DNA of 33,821 nucleotides from Acidobacteriota bacterium (GTDB lineage Bacteria; Pseudomonadota; Alphaproteobacteria; Acetobacterales; Acetobacteraceae): the NCBI GenBank assembly GCA_903970435.1, contig CAJCIS010000166.1, forward strand, positions 1-33,821, read 5' to 3'. The position numbers were made by a program, and so were the translations under genes. The stretch's first letter is position 1, and each line of letters opens with the position of its first letter. Shown in pieces: positions 1 to 6,767 of this stretch. The notes beneath the pieces were generated by a model. It saw only the letters and a list, made by a program, of their open reading frames with translations, was not told where the DNA came from and did not search any database.

Positions 1-246
1 AAGGCGACGGGCCTGCTGGCCTACTGCGAGGACGAGCTGGCGCGTTCGACCTACGTCCTCGGCGCCGACTTCACCGCCGCCGACATCATCATGCTCTTCC
101 CGCTCACCACCATGCGCCTCTTCACCCCCCGCGACCTCTCCCCCTACCCCCACCTCCGCGCCTACCTCCAACGCATCGCCACCCGCCCCGCCTACCTCAC
201 CGCCGTGGCCAAAGCCGACCCCGACCTGCCGCCGCAGATTACGTAG
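1..246 (+). CDS. Glutathione S-transferase, C-terminal part (5' end outside window)
   Basis: The frame is open from the first base to a TAG at 244-246 and encodes 81 residues. The visible part matches the all-helical C-terminal domain of cytosolic glutathione S-transferases. It has the helix-capping segment LGADFTAADIIM, then a helix ending YPHLRAYLQRIATRPAY, which is the usual last part of this domain. The N-terminal thioredoxin-fold domain that binds glutathione lies outside the window, so the GST class and substrate cannot be judged. The enzyme would be cytoplasmic and conjugate or reduce electrophiles with glutathione. It ends about 440 bases before the next credible gene, so no operon partner is visible downstream. 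Confidence 0.8.
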   Translation, partial: KATGLLAYCEDELARSTYVLGADFTAADIIMLFPLTTMRLFTPRDLSPYPHLRAYLQRIATRPAYLTAVAKADPDLPPQIT

Positions 247-395
247 CAGCAACGTACCGCCGATGGCCTTATCCGGTCAGGCGGCCCGATCCACACCAGC
301 ATCGGCTGCGGTTCAGTCAAACCCGTGAAGCCGCGCCACACCGACGGCTTTGGCATGCCGCATTCATGTGCGCTCATTGCGATATCGCAGTAATA

Positions 396-464
396 TGACG
401 CCAGGTCGGGCAGATGCCTGGCTCCATGCACCACGCGCACGATCTCAACGGTCTGCCCCGCGGT
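396..464 (-). pseudogene. Remnant of a ParE/RelE-family toxin C-terminus
   Basis: On the minus strand the frame reads TVEIVRVVHGARHLPDL, which closely resembles the C-terminal strand and tail of ParE/RelE-type toxins. Upstream in this frame there are stop codons within about ten codons and no toxin N-terminus. Downstream the frame runs on into unrelated sequence. It is therefore a short fossil, not a working toxin. No antitoxin gene is visible beside it. The rest of 247-689 shows no gene I can support. Confidence 0.45.
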
Positions 465-689
465 CCGGCTGGATCATTCTTACCGCATCCACCAAGGATT
501 TAGCGATTTTAGCCAAAACATGGCGCTCGTCGCCAATCAATCCGGCGCCCTTAGTCCAGGGAAAATATTAAATCAAATAATTCAATGGGTTATCTGGCCA
601 TCCCTGTCTGGCACGGATGCTGCAATTCCCACATCAGGCCCCCAAAGGCCGCCCAAATAACCCCAGACCATGAACCAAGGAGAGCCCCC

Positions 690-833
690 ATGACGACCAT
701 GACCTGCAATGCCCTGAACACCGCCGGCCGCCCCGAGGGCACTGTGCTGGCCCGCTTGCTCGACGTCGCCGGCCGCGCGTCCATCGCCGCCGTCCCGTTC
801 GCCGCCATCGCCTGGATGTTCGTCGCGCACTGA
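690..833 (+). CDS. Small hypothetical protein with one hydrophobic segment
   Basis: This is a 47-residue open frame. The ATG at 690 is preceded by AAGGAGAG at a normal spacing, which is the main reason to accept the gene and this start. The N-terminal half is polar. The C-terminal half (ASIAAVPFAAIAWMFVAH) is hydrophobic enough for one membrane helix ending at the stop codon. I recognise no family. It lies 41 bases upstream of another small gene on the same strand, so the two may share a transcript. Function unknown. Confidence 0.5.
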   Translation: MTTMTCNALNTAGRPEGTVLARLLDVAGRASIAAVPFAAIAWMFVAH

Positions 834-874
834 ACCCAGGCCCGCCAAACGCCGAGAGAAAAGGACCCGACAAC

Positions 875-1096
875 ATGCGTAAAATACCGCTTTATCTGGT
901 AGCCGCCCTGATGGTGGCCCCCGCGGCGGCTCATGCCGGCTGTGTAACGGGCGCCGCGGTCGGCGCCGTTGCCGGCCATTATGCCGGCCACCACGCGGTG
1001 CTCGGCGCCGCCGCCGGATGCGTCATCGCCCATCACGAAGCCGTCAAGCGCCGACGCGAGGCTGAAGCCGCCGCCCGCGCCGCCAACCCCCACTGA
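875..1096 (+). CDS. Small secreted Gly/Ala/His-rich protein
   Basis: This 73-residue protein starts with a clear Sec signal peptide (MRKIPLYLVAALMVAPAAAHA). The mature part opens with a glycine-zipper-like stretch of small residues (GAAVGAVAGHYAGHHAVLGAAAG) that includes several histidines. It ends in a charged helix rich in Arg, Glu and Ala. Glycine-zipper segments of this kind occur in outer-membrane and periplasmic proteins such as the 17-kDa surface antigen group, but the match here is by composition only. The start has an AGAAAAGGA-type ribosome site upstream. The stop codon is followed within about 20 bases by a copy of the AT-rich hairpin repeat. Location is probably periplasm or envelope; role unknown. 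Confidence 0.6.
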   Translation: MRKIPLYLVAALMVAPAAAHAGCVTGAAVGAVAGHYAGHHAVLGAAAGCVIAHHEAVKRRREAEAAARAANPH

Positions 1097-1117
1097 CCGG
1101 GATCGCGTCAGCACAGC

Positions 1118-1164
1118 AAAAGTTTTTTGGTTCTTTTTTCAAAAAAGAACCGCTTCCTTCCTTA
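1118..1164. repeat. AT-rich hairpin repeat, copy 1
   Basis: This is the first of 15 copies of an imperfect AT-rich element in the window. Its core is an inverted repeat (GTTCTTTTTT / AAAAAAGAAC). One flank is AAAAGTTTTTT and the other is CTTCCTTCCTTA. Here the last TTA of the element is the stop codon (TAA) of the minus-strand beta-propeller gene. The copy sits between convergent genes, so it may act as a two-way terminator. Confidence 0.85.
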
Positions 1165-2223
1165 CTTGACCGGCAGCTTCAACACCCCAACCTGCGAATG
1201 GGAATTATTGGCAAACCAGATATTCCCATCCGGCCCCACGGTAATGCCCAGAATCGGAAAAGTCCCCTCGCTGGCCGTAAACGGAAACTCCGTCACCACC
1301 CCCGCGGTGGTAATGCGCCCCACCACCGCGGTCGTCTCACCGAAATAAAGATTCCCGTCCGGCCCCGCCACGATCGAAACCGGGTCGCCGGTAAAGCCGG
1401 CCGTGTAGTCCGAAACGGTCGCGCCATCGGCTGTGATGGCGCCGATGCTGTTATTGCCGTTATCGGCGAACCAGATCCGCCCGTCGCTGCCGGTGGCGAT
1501 GCCGAAACCGTAGCTGTCGCCAAGCCCGGTATTGAATTCGGTCACCTTCCCGCTGGGCGTGATATAGCCGATATTCGGCCCCACGCCCTCCAGGAACCAC
1601 ATATTGCCGCCGGGTCCCGCGGTAATGGCGAGCGGCTGATTGCCTTCGTCGGGAAAGCTGAACAGCTTTATCTTGCCCTTGGCGGAAATCTTGCCGATGC
1701 CATGGTAATCCGTAACAAACCAGCTGGTCGCCTGCGGCCCGCCCGCCATGCCGGTGGACATGGTCTGGCTCAACCCGGTCGAATATTCCTTGATCTCGCC
1801 GCCCTTGATGGAGCCGGCGCAGGGCGAGTTCCACTCGGTAAAGAACATCGCGCGGCCGTTTTCGGCAATGGCTTCCGGCGACGCATTGGCGGTGGGCGTC
1901 GCATACAGCGTGGCGTGGCCCTTGGTGGTGATTTTCATGATCGCCGACGCGCTGGTGGAAGCCACCCACAACGACTTCTCGATGCCGGATGTAATTTGCA
2001 ACTGCGCCCCGCGGTCGGTGGGGCCGGAATAGATTATAATCTCGGCGCCGTTCGATTTCATCTTGCTGGCCGACCAGGTTTCCGTAATCGGGGTCGGTTT
2101 GCCGCTGGAACAGCTGCCCGCGCGCGCGTCCCATGGCGCGGCACAGGCAACGGCCGCCAGCAGGCCGGCGGCAATGGTGCACGTGGAGGTTGCGCCAATC
2201 GAGTTCGTCGCACGCGTGTTCAT
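1162..2223 (-). CDS. Secreted streptogramin-lyase (Vgb)-like beta-propeller protein
   Basis: The 353-residue protein has an N-terminal signal peptide (about residues 1-36, ending in ARA before GSC). Six to seven repeats of roughly 42 residues follow, with the pattern ITxGPDGNxWFxxxxxxxIGxIT. This is typical of the virginiamycin B lyase/NHL-type propeller family. Vgb itself linearises streptogramin B antibiotics. Most secreted homologues in Gram-negative bacteria have no proven reaction, so lyase activity should not be assumed. The ATG at 2223 has a GAGGAA ribosome site. The gene is divergent from modBC. Its stop codon lies inside hairpin repeat copy 1. It probably acts in the periplasm or outside the cell. 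Confidence 0.75.
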   Translation of the reverse strand: MNTRATNSIGATSTCTIAAGLLAAVACAAPWDARAGSCSSGKPTPITETWSASKMKSNGAEIIIYSGPTDRGAQLQITSGIEKSLWVASTSASAIMKITTKGHATLYATPTANASPEAIAENGRAMFFTEWNSPCAGSIKGGEIKEYSTGLSQTMSTGMAGGPQATSWFVTDYHGIGKISAKGKIKLFSFPDEGNQPLAITAGPGGNMWFLEGVGPNIGYITPSGKVTEFNTGLGDSYGFGIATGSDGRIWFADNGNNSIGAITADGATVSDYTAGFTGDPVSIVAGPDGNLYFGETTAVVGRITTAGVVTEFPFTASEGTFPILGITVGPDGNIWFANNSHSQVGVLKLPVK

Positions 2224-2300
2224 AGGTATTTCCTCAATTATTCTCGCCGGACGCTACGGGGGCGGCCGGCGGTCAGCAACAGTTTCACCGATGACATTTA

Positions 2301-2320
2301 TGCGATCACATTGTGTCGCA
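2301..2320. promoter_or_regulatory. Imperfect palindrome between divergent genes
   Basis: The sequence reads TGCGA-T-CACA-T-TGTG-TCGCA, an inverted repeat with nine paired positions and two unpaired T residues. It lies in the 235-base gap between the propeller gene and modB, so it could be an operator for either. It does not match the classical ModE site closely. The regulator is unknown. Confidence 0.35.
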
Positions 2321-2458
2321 GCCGTGCAGAAATGACACACGGGCCGCCGGCACCGTTGCGAAACGCACATGGAAAAGCGCAGATTATCGCAGCCACCCAC
2401 GATACCGATATCCCATGCCAAAACGCCTTTCAGCCGGCGCGCCCGTCGCCACCGAATA

Positions 2459-3133
2459 ATGCCGCTCAGCCAAAACGATTGGCAGGTCATTCTGCTGACC
2501 TTGGAGGTCGCGGCCCTGGCGGTCGCCGGCGCCTTGCCGCTGGCCATACTCGCCGCCTGGGCCCTGGCCGCGCGCTTTCCCGGCCGCGCGCTCCTGCACG
2601 GCGTGGTGAACCTGCCGCTCGCCCTGCCGCCGGTGGTCACCGGCTGGCTGCTGCTCATCCTGTGTGGCGCGCAGGGTCCGGTCGGCGCCTGGCTGGCAGA
2701 TCGTTTCAATATCCGCGTCGCCTTCACCACCCGGGGCGCCGCCCTGGCCTGCGCGGTCATGGTGTTTCCCCTCATGGTGCGCACCCTCCGCCTCGGCATC
2801 GAGGCGGTGGACCAAAACGTGCTCGCCGCCGCGCGCACCCTGGGCGCCGGACCTTTCGACCGGTTCTTCGCCATCACCCTGCCGCTCGCCGGTCCCGGCG
2901 TGCTTCTCGCCCTGATCACCGGCTTTGCCGCCAGCCTCGGTCAGTTCGGTGCCGTCATCACCTTCGCCGCCAACATTCCCGGCCAGACGCAAACGTTGCC
3001 GCTGGCGATCTATGCCGCCTTGCAGACCCAAGGCGGCACGGCCGACGCCGCACGCCTGGCCCTCTGTTCGGGCGGCCTGGCCGTACTGGGCATGTTGGCC
3101 GCCGAAGGCCTCGCCCACCGTCTGCGGCGCTGA
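2459..3133 (+). CDS. modB: Molybdate ABC transporter permease ModB
   Basis: The 224-residue inner-membrane permease resembles ModB throughout. It has several hydrophobic helices, the segment LPLALPPVVTGWLLL, the EAA loop that contacts the ATPase (EAVDQNVLAAARTLGAG, then ITLPLAGPG), and the ModB-type C-terminal segment GFAASLGQFGAVITF with TQTLPLAIY. The open frame extends 30 codons further upstream, but that stretch is Arg-rich and unlike the family, so ATG 2459 (MPLSQNDW) is the better start. It has only a weak ribosome site. The ATPase gene starts four bases after the stop codon. No periplasmic molybdate-binding protein gene (modA) lies next to it, and upstream is a divergent unrelated gene. 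Its partner ModC is degenerate, so transport activity is in doubt. Confidence 0.85.
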   Translation: MPLSQNDWQVILLTLEVAALAVAGALPLAILAAWALAARFPGRALLHGVVNLPLALPPVVTGWLLLILCGAQGPVGAWLADRFNIRVAFTTRGAALACAVMVFPLMVRTLRLGIEAVDQNVLAAARTLGAGPFDRFFAITLPLAGPGVLLALITGFAASLGQFGAVITFAANIPGQTQTLPLAIYAALQTQGGTADAARLALCSGGLAVLGMLAAEGLAHRLRR

Positions 3134-3136
3134 GCC

Positions 3137-4228
3137 ATGCCGTTGCGCATTTCGGTCGAGCACCGGCACGGCTTCCTGCAACTCAATGTCGCCTTCGAGG
3201 CGCCGTCCACCGGCATCACAATCCTGTTCGGCCCGTCGGCGGCCGGCACGTCCTTCATACTGTCCGCCATCGCCGGCCTGCAGCGCGCCCACCATGTGCG
3301 GGTGGACCTCAACGGCGCGCCCCTGCACCACCTGCCGGCGCACCGCAGGCGCATCGGCATGGTGTTCCCCGAGGGGCGTTTGTTCCGCCATCTCTCGGTC
3401 GAGGACAATCTCCTGTTCGGCCTCAAGCGCGCCCCGAAGGCGGCCGCCGAAATTCCCGAACTGGGCCGCGGACCGCTGCTGCCGGCCGAGGTCGCCGAGC
3501 TGCTCGGCCTGCACAAGTTGCGCGGCCGCCGTGCCGCCGCGCTGTCCAGCAGCGAGCGCCAGCGCGTCGCCATCGGCCGCGCGGTGCTCGGCCAACCCCG
3601 CCTTCTGCTCATGGACGAACCGCTCTCCACCCTCGATGCCGGCCAGCGCGACGAAACCCTGCACTACCTGCAACGCCTGCGCGCCGAACTGCCGATCCCG
3701 GTGCTCTACGCCGCGCACTCCATGGAGGAAGCCTGCCGCCTGTCCCACTTCATGGTGCTGCTGGAAGGCGGCCAGGTGCTCGGCGCCGGCGCCCTGCCGG
3801 AACTCGCCTCGCGCGTCGATCTGCCGCTCGCCGCGCGCGACGACGCGGCGGCCGTGCTGGTGGGCTACCTGCACAGCCACGCCCCGGCGCGCGGCCTCAG
3901 CGGCGTGTCCTGCGGCAGCGTCATCATCGACGTGCCCCTGTGCGACATCCCCGAAGAGGCCCCCGTGCGGGTGCGCGTCCCGGCGCGCGAGGTGATACTG
4001 GCGCTGGACAAACCGGCCGACATCGGCGCCAACAACATCATTTCGGGCATGGTGTGCGCCATCCGGCACGACGCGGCGTCGCACGTGGCGCTGGTGGAGG
4101 TCGAGTTCAGCGGCGGCCAGATTTTGGTGCGCATGGCAACCGACGCCGCGCAGCGGCTGCGGCTGGAACCGGGGCAGCGTGTGTTTGCGCTGGTCAAATC
4201 GGTTTCCGCGGAGGTTATTAGTGCGTAG
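3137..4228 (+). CDS. modC: ModC-like ABC ATPase with degenerate nucleotide-binding motifs
   Basis: The 363-residue protein has the ModC layout, an ABC ATPase domain (about 1-230) followed by a TOBE/Mop-type domain (about 290-360) that senses oxyanions in relatives. Several catalytic signatures are altered. Walker A reads GPSAAGTS (residues 32-39), so the phosphate-binding lysine is threonine 38. The Q-loop glutamine is proline (VFPEGRLF, about residue 78). The signature motif is LSSSERQ instead of LSGGERQ. Walker B (LLLMDEPLSTLD) and the H-loop histidine (AAHS, residue 194) are intact. The frame is otherwise open and full length, so this is not simple pseudogene decay. It follows modB by three bases. 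Its TAG stop is built into hairpin repeat copy 2. Whether it hydrolyses ATP is doubtful from sequence alone. Confidence 0.85.
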   Translation: MPLRISVEHRHGFLQLNVAFEAPSTGITILFGPSAAGTSFILSAIAGLQRAHHVRVDLNGAPLHHLPAHRRRIGMVFPEGRLFRHLSVEDNLLFGLKRAPKAAAEIPELGRGPLLPAEVAELLGLHKLRGRRAAALSSSERQRVAIGRAVLGQPRLLLMDEPLSTLDAGQRDETLHYLQRLRAELPIPVLYAAHSMEEACRLSHFMVLLEGGQVLGAGALPELASRVDLPLAARDDAAAVLVGYLHSHAPARGLSGVSCGSVIIDVPLCDIPEEAPVRVRVPAREVILALDKPADIGANNIISGMVCAIRHDAASHVALVEVEFSGGQILVRMATDAAQRLRLEPGQRVFALVKSVSAEVISA

Positions 4229-4272
4229 GAAGGAAGTTCTTCTTTTTTGAAAAAAAGAAGCAAAAAACTTTT
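4227..4272. repeat. AT-rich hairpin repeat, copy 2
   Basis: Reverse orientation relative to copy 1: AGGAAGGAAG, then a TTCTTCTTTTTT/AAAAAAAGAAG hairpin, then CAAAAAACTTTT. The modC stop codon TAG runs directly into the element (TAGGAAGGAAG). It could end modBC transcription. Confidence 0.85.
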
Positions 4273-4333
4273 GCTCTTGATGCAATCCCCAACGTATCGG
4301 CCATGCCCCGAACCTCTATGCAGGCGCAGGGGC

Positions 4334-4380
4334 AAAAGTCTTTTGGTTCTTTTCTTCAGAAAAGAACGACTTCCTTCCTC
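4334..4380. repeat. AT-rich hairpin repeat, copy 3 (diverged)
   Basis: Forward orientation, with AAAAGTCTTTTGG, a slightly diverged hairpin (GTTCTTTTCTTCAGAAAAGAAC) and ACTTCCTTCC. It faces copy 2 across 61 bases that hold no gene I can see. It lies 118 bases downstream of the zorB-like stop codon on the minus strand. Confidence 0.8.
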
Positions 4381-4448
4381 CTTGGAGCAATCGCCCGATG
4401 GAGACGCGCAGCTTGAGGCTGATACAAATGCTCTGCAAACAACAACCC

Positions 4449-4500
4449 AGAGCGGCCCGACGGGCACAAGACGATTTTCCAGTCAGGCTGAGGCCGCTCT
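4449..4500. other. Long-loop inverted repeat at the end of the zorB-like gene
   Basis: AGAGCGGCC (4449-4457) and GGCCGCTCT (4492-4500) are perfect complements separated by 34 bases. The second arm overlaps the stop codon of the minus-strand OmpA-family gene. It may form a 3' mRNA hairpin. There is no clear U-tract, so a terminator role is uncertain. Confidence 0.4.
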
Positions 4501-5227
4501 AGTGCACGACCTTGAGAATCTCGTTTATTCGCGACTCCGCATCGGTCCGCACCCGGAACTCCACCCGCTGCGACGCCTCCACATTCTCGGTGCCGTCCTC
4601 GTTTCGCAACGTCCGCGACGACGACAACCCGTTCGCTGTCAAATGCTGGGTGAGCCAGTGTTTGTCGGCCGCGACCTGCGGCAGCAGCAACACATATTCC
4701 AGCGTGCTCCGCGTGCGGCTCTGCGATAATTCCATGTTGCGGAAATAGGCGTCGTCCTCGCTCACGCCGGCGCCCCAGATCGAGGATGTGTGCCCCTCGA
4801 TACGGATTTCGCTGATATAAGGCTTGTAGCGGGGATCCGAAATGATGCGGACGTAGCGGGGAAAGAAGTCGGCGAGGATGGTTTTGAAACTCCCCTTCAG
4901 CTCGGCCCGTCCGGTGGCGAAGAGCACGTCCGGCTGCTCGAAACGAATGGTCAGATCAGGGTCGAGCTTGGCGCGCCAGCGCCGCAGGTCGGGGGAGAAT
5001 TCCTGCGCCAGGTCGCGATACAAATCCTGCCGCGACTGGCCGTAGCTTTGCGCCACGCTGCGCATCGCGTCGCCGCTGGCCTGCACCTGCACCATGGACA
5101 GAACCGATATCAACATGAAGACCATCATCAGACCGGTCATCAGGTCGCTCAGCGGTATCCAATGTTCTTCCGTCGCCCGGCGGGCGCCGAGCCAGGAAGG
5201 TCCCGGGGAAGGCGAAGGCGCCGCCAT
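4499..5227 (-). CDS. ZorB-like OmpA/MotB-family motor protein
   Basis: The 242-residue protein has one N-terminal membrane helix (about 24-47) containing PLSDLMTGLMMVFM. Asp28 there sits where MotB and ZorB carry the proton-binding aspartate. A short coiled region follows, then an OmpA-like peptidoglycan-binding domain (about 105-235) with IRIEGHTSS, LSQSRTRSTLEYVL and a final SQRVEFRV. This is the ZorB/MotB plan: anchor to peptidoglycan and form the ion channel with a MotA-like subunit. The gene overlaps its upstream partner by one base (TGATG), which implies coupled translation. In Zorya defence systems ZorAB occurs with effector genes (zorC/zorD or zorE); none is visible here. A flagellar role is unlikely because no flagellar genes are nearby and the partner is not MotA-sized. 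Confidence 0.75.
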   Translation of the reverse strand: MAAPSPSPGPSWLGARRATEEHWIPLSDLMTGLMMVFMLISVLSMVQVQASGDAMRSVAQSYGQSRQDLYRDLAQEFSPDLRRWRAKLDPDLTIRFEQPDVLFATGRAELKGSFKTILADFFPRYVRIISDPRYKPYISEIRIEGHTSSIWGAGVSEDDAYFRNMELSQSRTRSTLEYVLLLPQVAADKHWLTQHLTANGLSSSRTLRNEDGTENVEASQRVEFRVRTDAESRINEILKVVH

Positions 5228-6660
5228 CAGCCTGCCACCAGCGCGATCTTCGGCGGTTCGTCATGCGCCGGCGCCGTCTCGCGCGCGAGCTGCACCGACA
5301 GCATCTTCAACTGCCCGGACAGCTTGCCGACGGTGCGCGTGAGCTCGGCGTAAACGTCATGGTCGAGTTGCGCGATCTGCTCGCGTGTCGTGCGCACCAT
5401 GTCGATGGTCTGGCGGCTGAACGCCTCATTGGCGCGTGCGAGGTCGTGCTGCGTGGTCTCCAGCGCGGCCCGGATCGACGCCGCGTTTTCCGCCAACGCG
5501 CCGGCGATCGCCTGCTGATTATCCCGCACCGAAGCCGCCCCCGCCCGCGCCACGTCGGCAAAAAGCGCCTGCGACGCCGCCAGCGCATCGCGCATCGAGG
5601 CGGCGCTTTCAGTAAGTGACGCATTCAACGCCACCTGGCTCGTGCGCACCGTACTTGCCATTTGCGAAACGAGTTCGCCGAGCCGCCCCTCGATATACGG
5701 TATGCGCCCGGCCGCCGCCTCGGTCAGCGCCGATACGCTGGCCGCCATTTCGGCCAGGCGGCGCTCGCCGGCCTCGATCGATTCCAATGTGCGCGTCGCA
5801 CGTTCGGCCGTTCTGCTGATATACGCCGACGCTTCGCCCACCTTGCTCAAATCGCTGGCGGCATAACCGAGCACGCGCACGGTATCGTCCAGCCGGCCGG
5901 TCATCGATGCGATGGTGGATTTGTATTTCTCCTGCCACGCCAGCAACTGCGCCACCGCCTCCCCGAGCTCGCGGTAATTCTCGCCGAACTGGGCGGCCAC
6001 CTTCTCGTTGAAGCTCAGCACCACCTGGCCCAGCGCATCCACCAGCGACTGCGACGCGTGCGCGGCAAGATCCCGCAGCGCCTCGGTTTGCGAAACGCGC
6101 AAAGTCTCCAGGCTCTGGTTGCCTTTTTCCTGCGCCGCGCGCAGCGCATCCAGCCGTTCGTTGCTGTCCTGCCGCGCCATCCTGATCTGCGACAGCAGCC
6201 GGTCGTTGGTGTCCTGCCGCGCCAGTTTCATTTGCGACAGCAGCGAAGCCTCGCCGGGTCCGGCCAGCGCATTGCGGATTTCGACCAGCAGCTCCACCGG
6301 ATTTTCCGCCGCCGCCGCGCCGGCGCCGTCCTGCGCGCCGGTGCCGAGATAGAACTCCCGCAGCTTGATCTGCACCGCCGCGCCGACCCCGAACACCGAG
6401 GCCCAGAACGCCGTTTTCAGGCCCGCCAGAAGGGCGGGGACGCTGGCCTGCACGTTGGTCGTATCGAACCGCGCAAGCCCCAGCGCCACCCCCAGAAACG
6501 TGCCGAAAATGCCGATCGTGGTGAGAATGGTCGGCCCGAGTTCCACCACCCTGGGGTTGTAACGGATATTGAAGACAACCCAAATCGCGAGAATAACGAC
6601 AATGAAGCACACGGAAACCGGGGAAAGAACCGACAGGAAATCCCCCACGGACAATGGCAT
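5227..6660 (-). CDS. ZorA-like MotA/TolQ/ExbB-family protein with long coiled-coil tail
   Basis: The 477-residue protein starts with a membrane helix (FLSVLSPVSVCFIVVILAIW). A MotA/ExbB-type core follows (about 35-105) with ELGPTILTTIGIFGTFLG and LLAGLKTAFWASVFGVGAA. The remaining 370 residues are hydrophilic and helical, rich in Ala, Gln, Arg and Ser, and predicted to be coiled coil. Such a long cytoplasmic tail on a MotA-like channel is the hallmark of ZorA in Zorya anti-phage systems. Two adjacent 15-residue repeats (LLSQMKLARQDTNDR and LLSQIRMARQDSNER) lie near residue 150. The frame reaches a TTG at 6669, but ATG 6660 is the more ordinary start. The family link is from architecture and motifs; a search with ZorA profiles would decide it. 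Shared strand and a 107-base gap leave room for co-transcription with the upstream glycosyltransferase. Confidence 0.72.
   Translation of the reverse strand: MPLSVGDFLSVLSPVSVCFIVVILAIWVVFNIRYNPRVVELGPTILTTIGIFGTFLGVALGLARFDTTNVQASVPALLAGLKTAFWASVFGVGAAVQIKLREFYLGTGAQDGAGAAAAENPVELLVEIRNALAGPGEASLLSQMKLARQDTNDRLLSQIRMARQDSNERLDALRAAQEKGNQSLETLRVSQTEALRDLAAHASQSLVDALGQVVLSFNEKVAAQFGENYRELGEAVAQLLAWQEKYKSTIASMTGRLDDTVRVLGYAASDLSKVGEASAYISRTAERATRTLESIEAGERRLAEMAASVSALTEAAAGRIPYIEGRLGELVSQMASTVRTSQVALNASLTESAASMRDALAASQALFADVARAGAASVRDNQQAIAGALAENAASIRAALETTQHDLARANEAFSRQTIDMVRTTREQIAQLDHDVYAELTRTVGKLSGQLKMLSVQLARETAPAHDEPPKIALVAG
6158..6247. repeat. Two 45-bp tandem repeats inside the zorA-like gene
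   Basis: Two imperfect 45-base units (6158-6202 and 6203-6247) encode the 15-residue coiled-coil repeat of the ZorA-like tail. Most differences between the units are conservative at protein level (M/I, K/R, L/M, T/S, D/E), so the repeat period is kept under selection or is recent. Confidence 0.7.
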
Positions 6661-6767
6661 TGCGTTCAATCCAGGCTATATGACAACGACTTAATCAAAA
6701 TTTGGACCAATAAGTATCTAAAACTACATCCCTTACCATATATTGCAAGCCCTATTTGCGCACGCTC

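Noticed and set aside
350..571. A plus-strand frame of 73 codons
   Set aside because: No ribosome site, no domain, and it overlaps the minus-strand parE-like remnant.
1198..4221. A plus-strand open frame of 1007 codons
   Set aside because: It runs antisense to the propeller gene and then out of frame through modB and modC. Its translation is Arg/Pro/Ala-rich and low in complexity, as expected for a shadow frame in GC-rich DNA.
5227..6660. Reading the ZorA-like gene as flagellar motA
   Set aside because: The tail is far too long, no flagellar genes are near, and MotA's conserved cytoplasmic loop is not seen.
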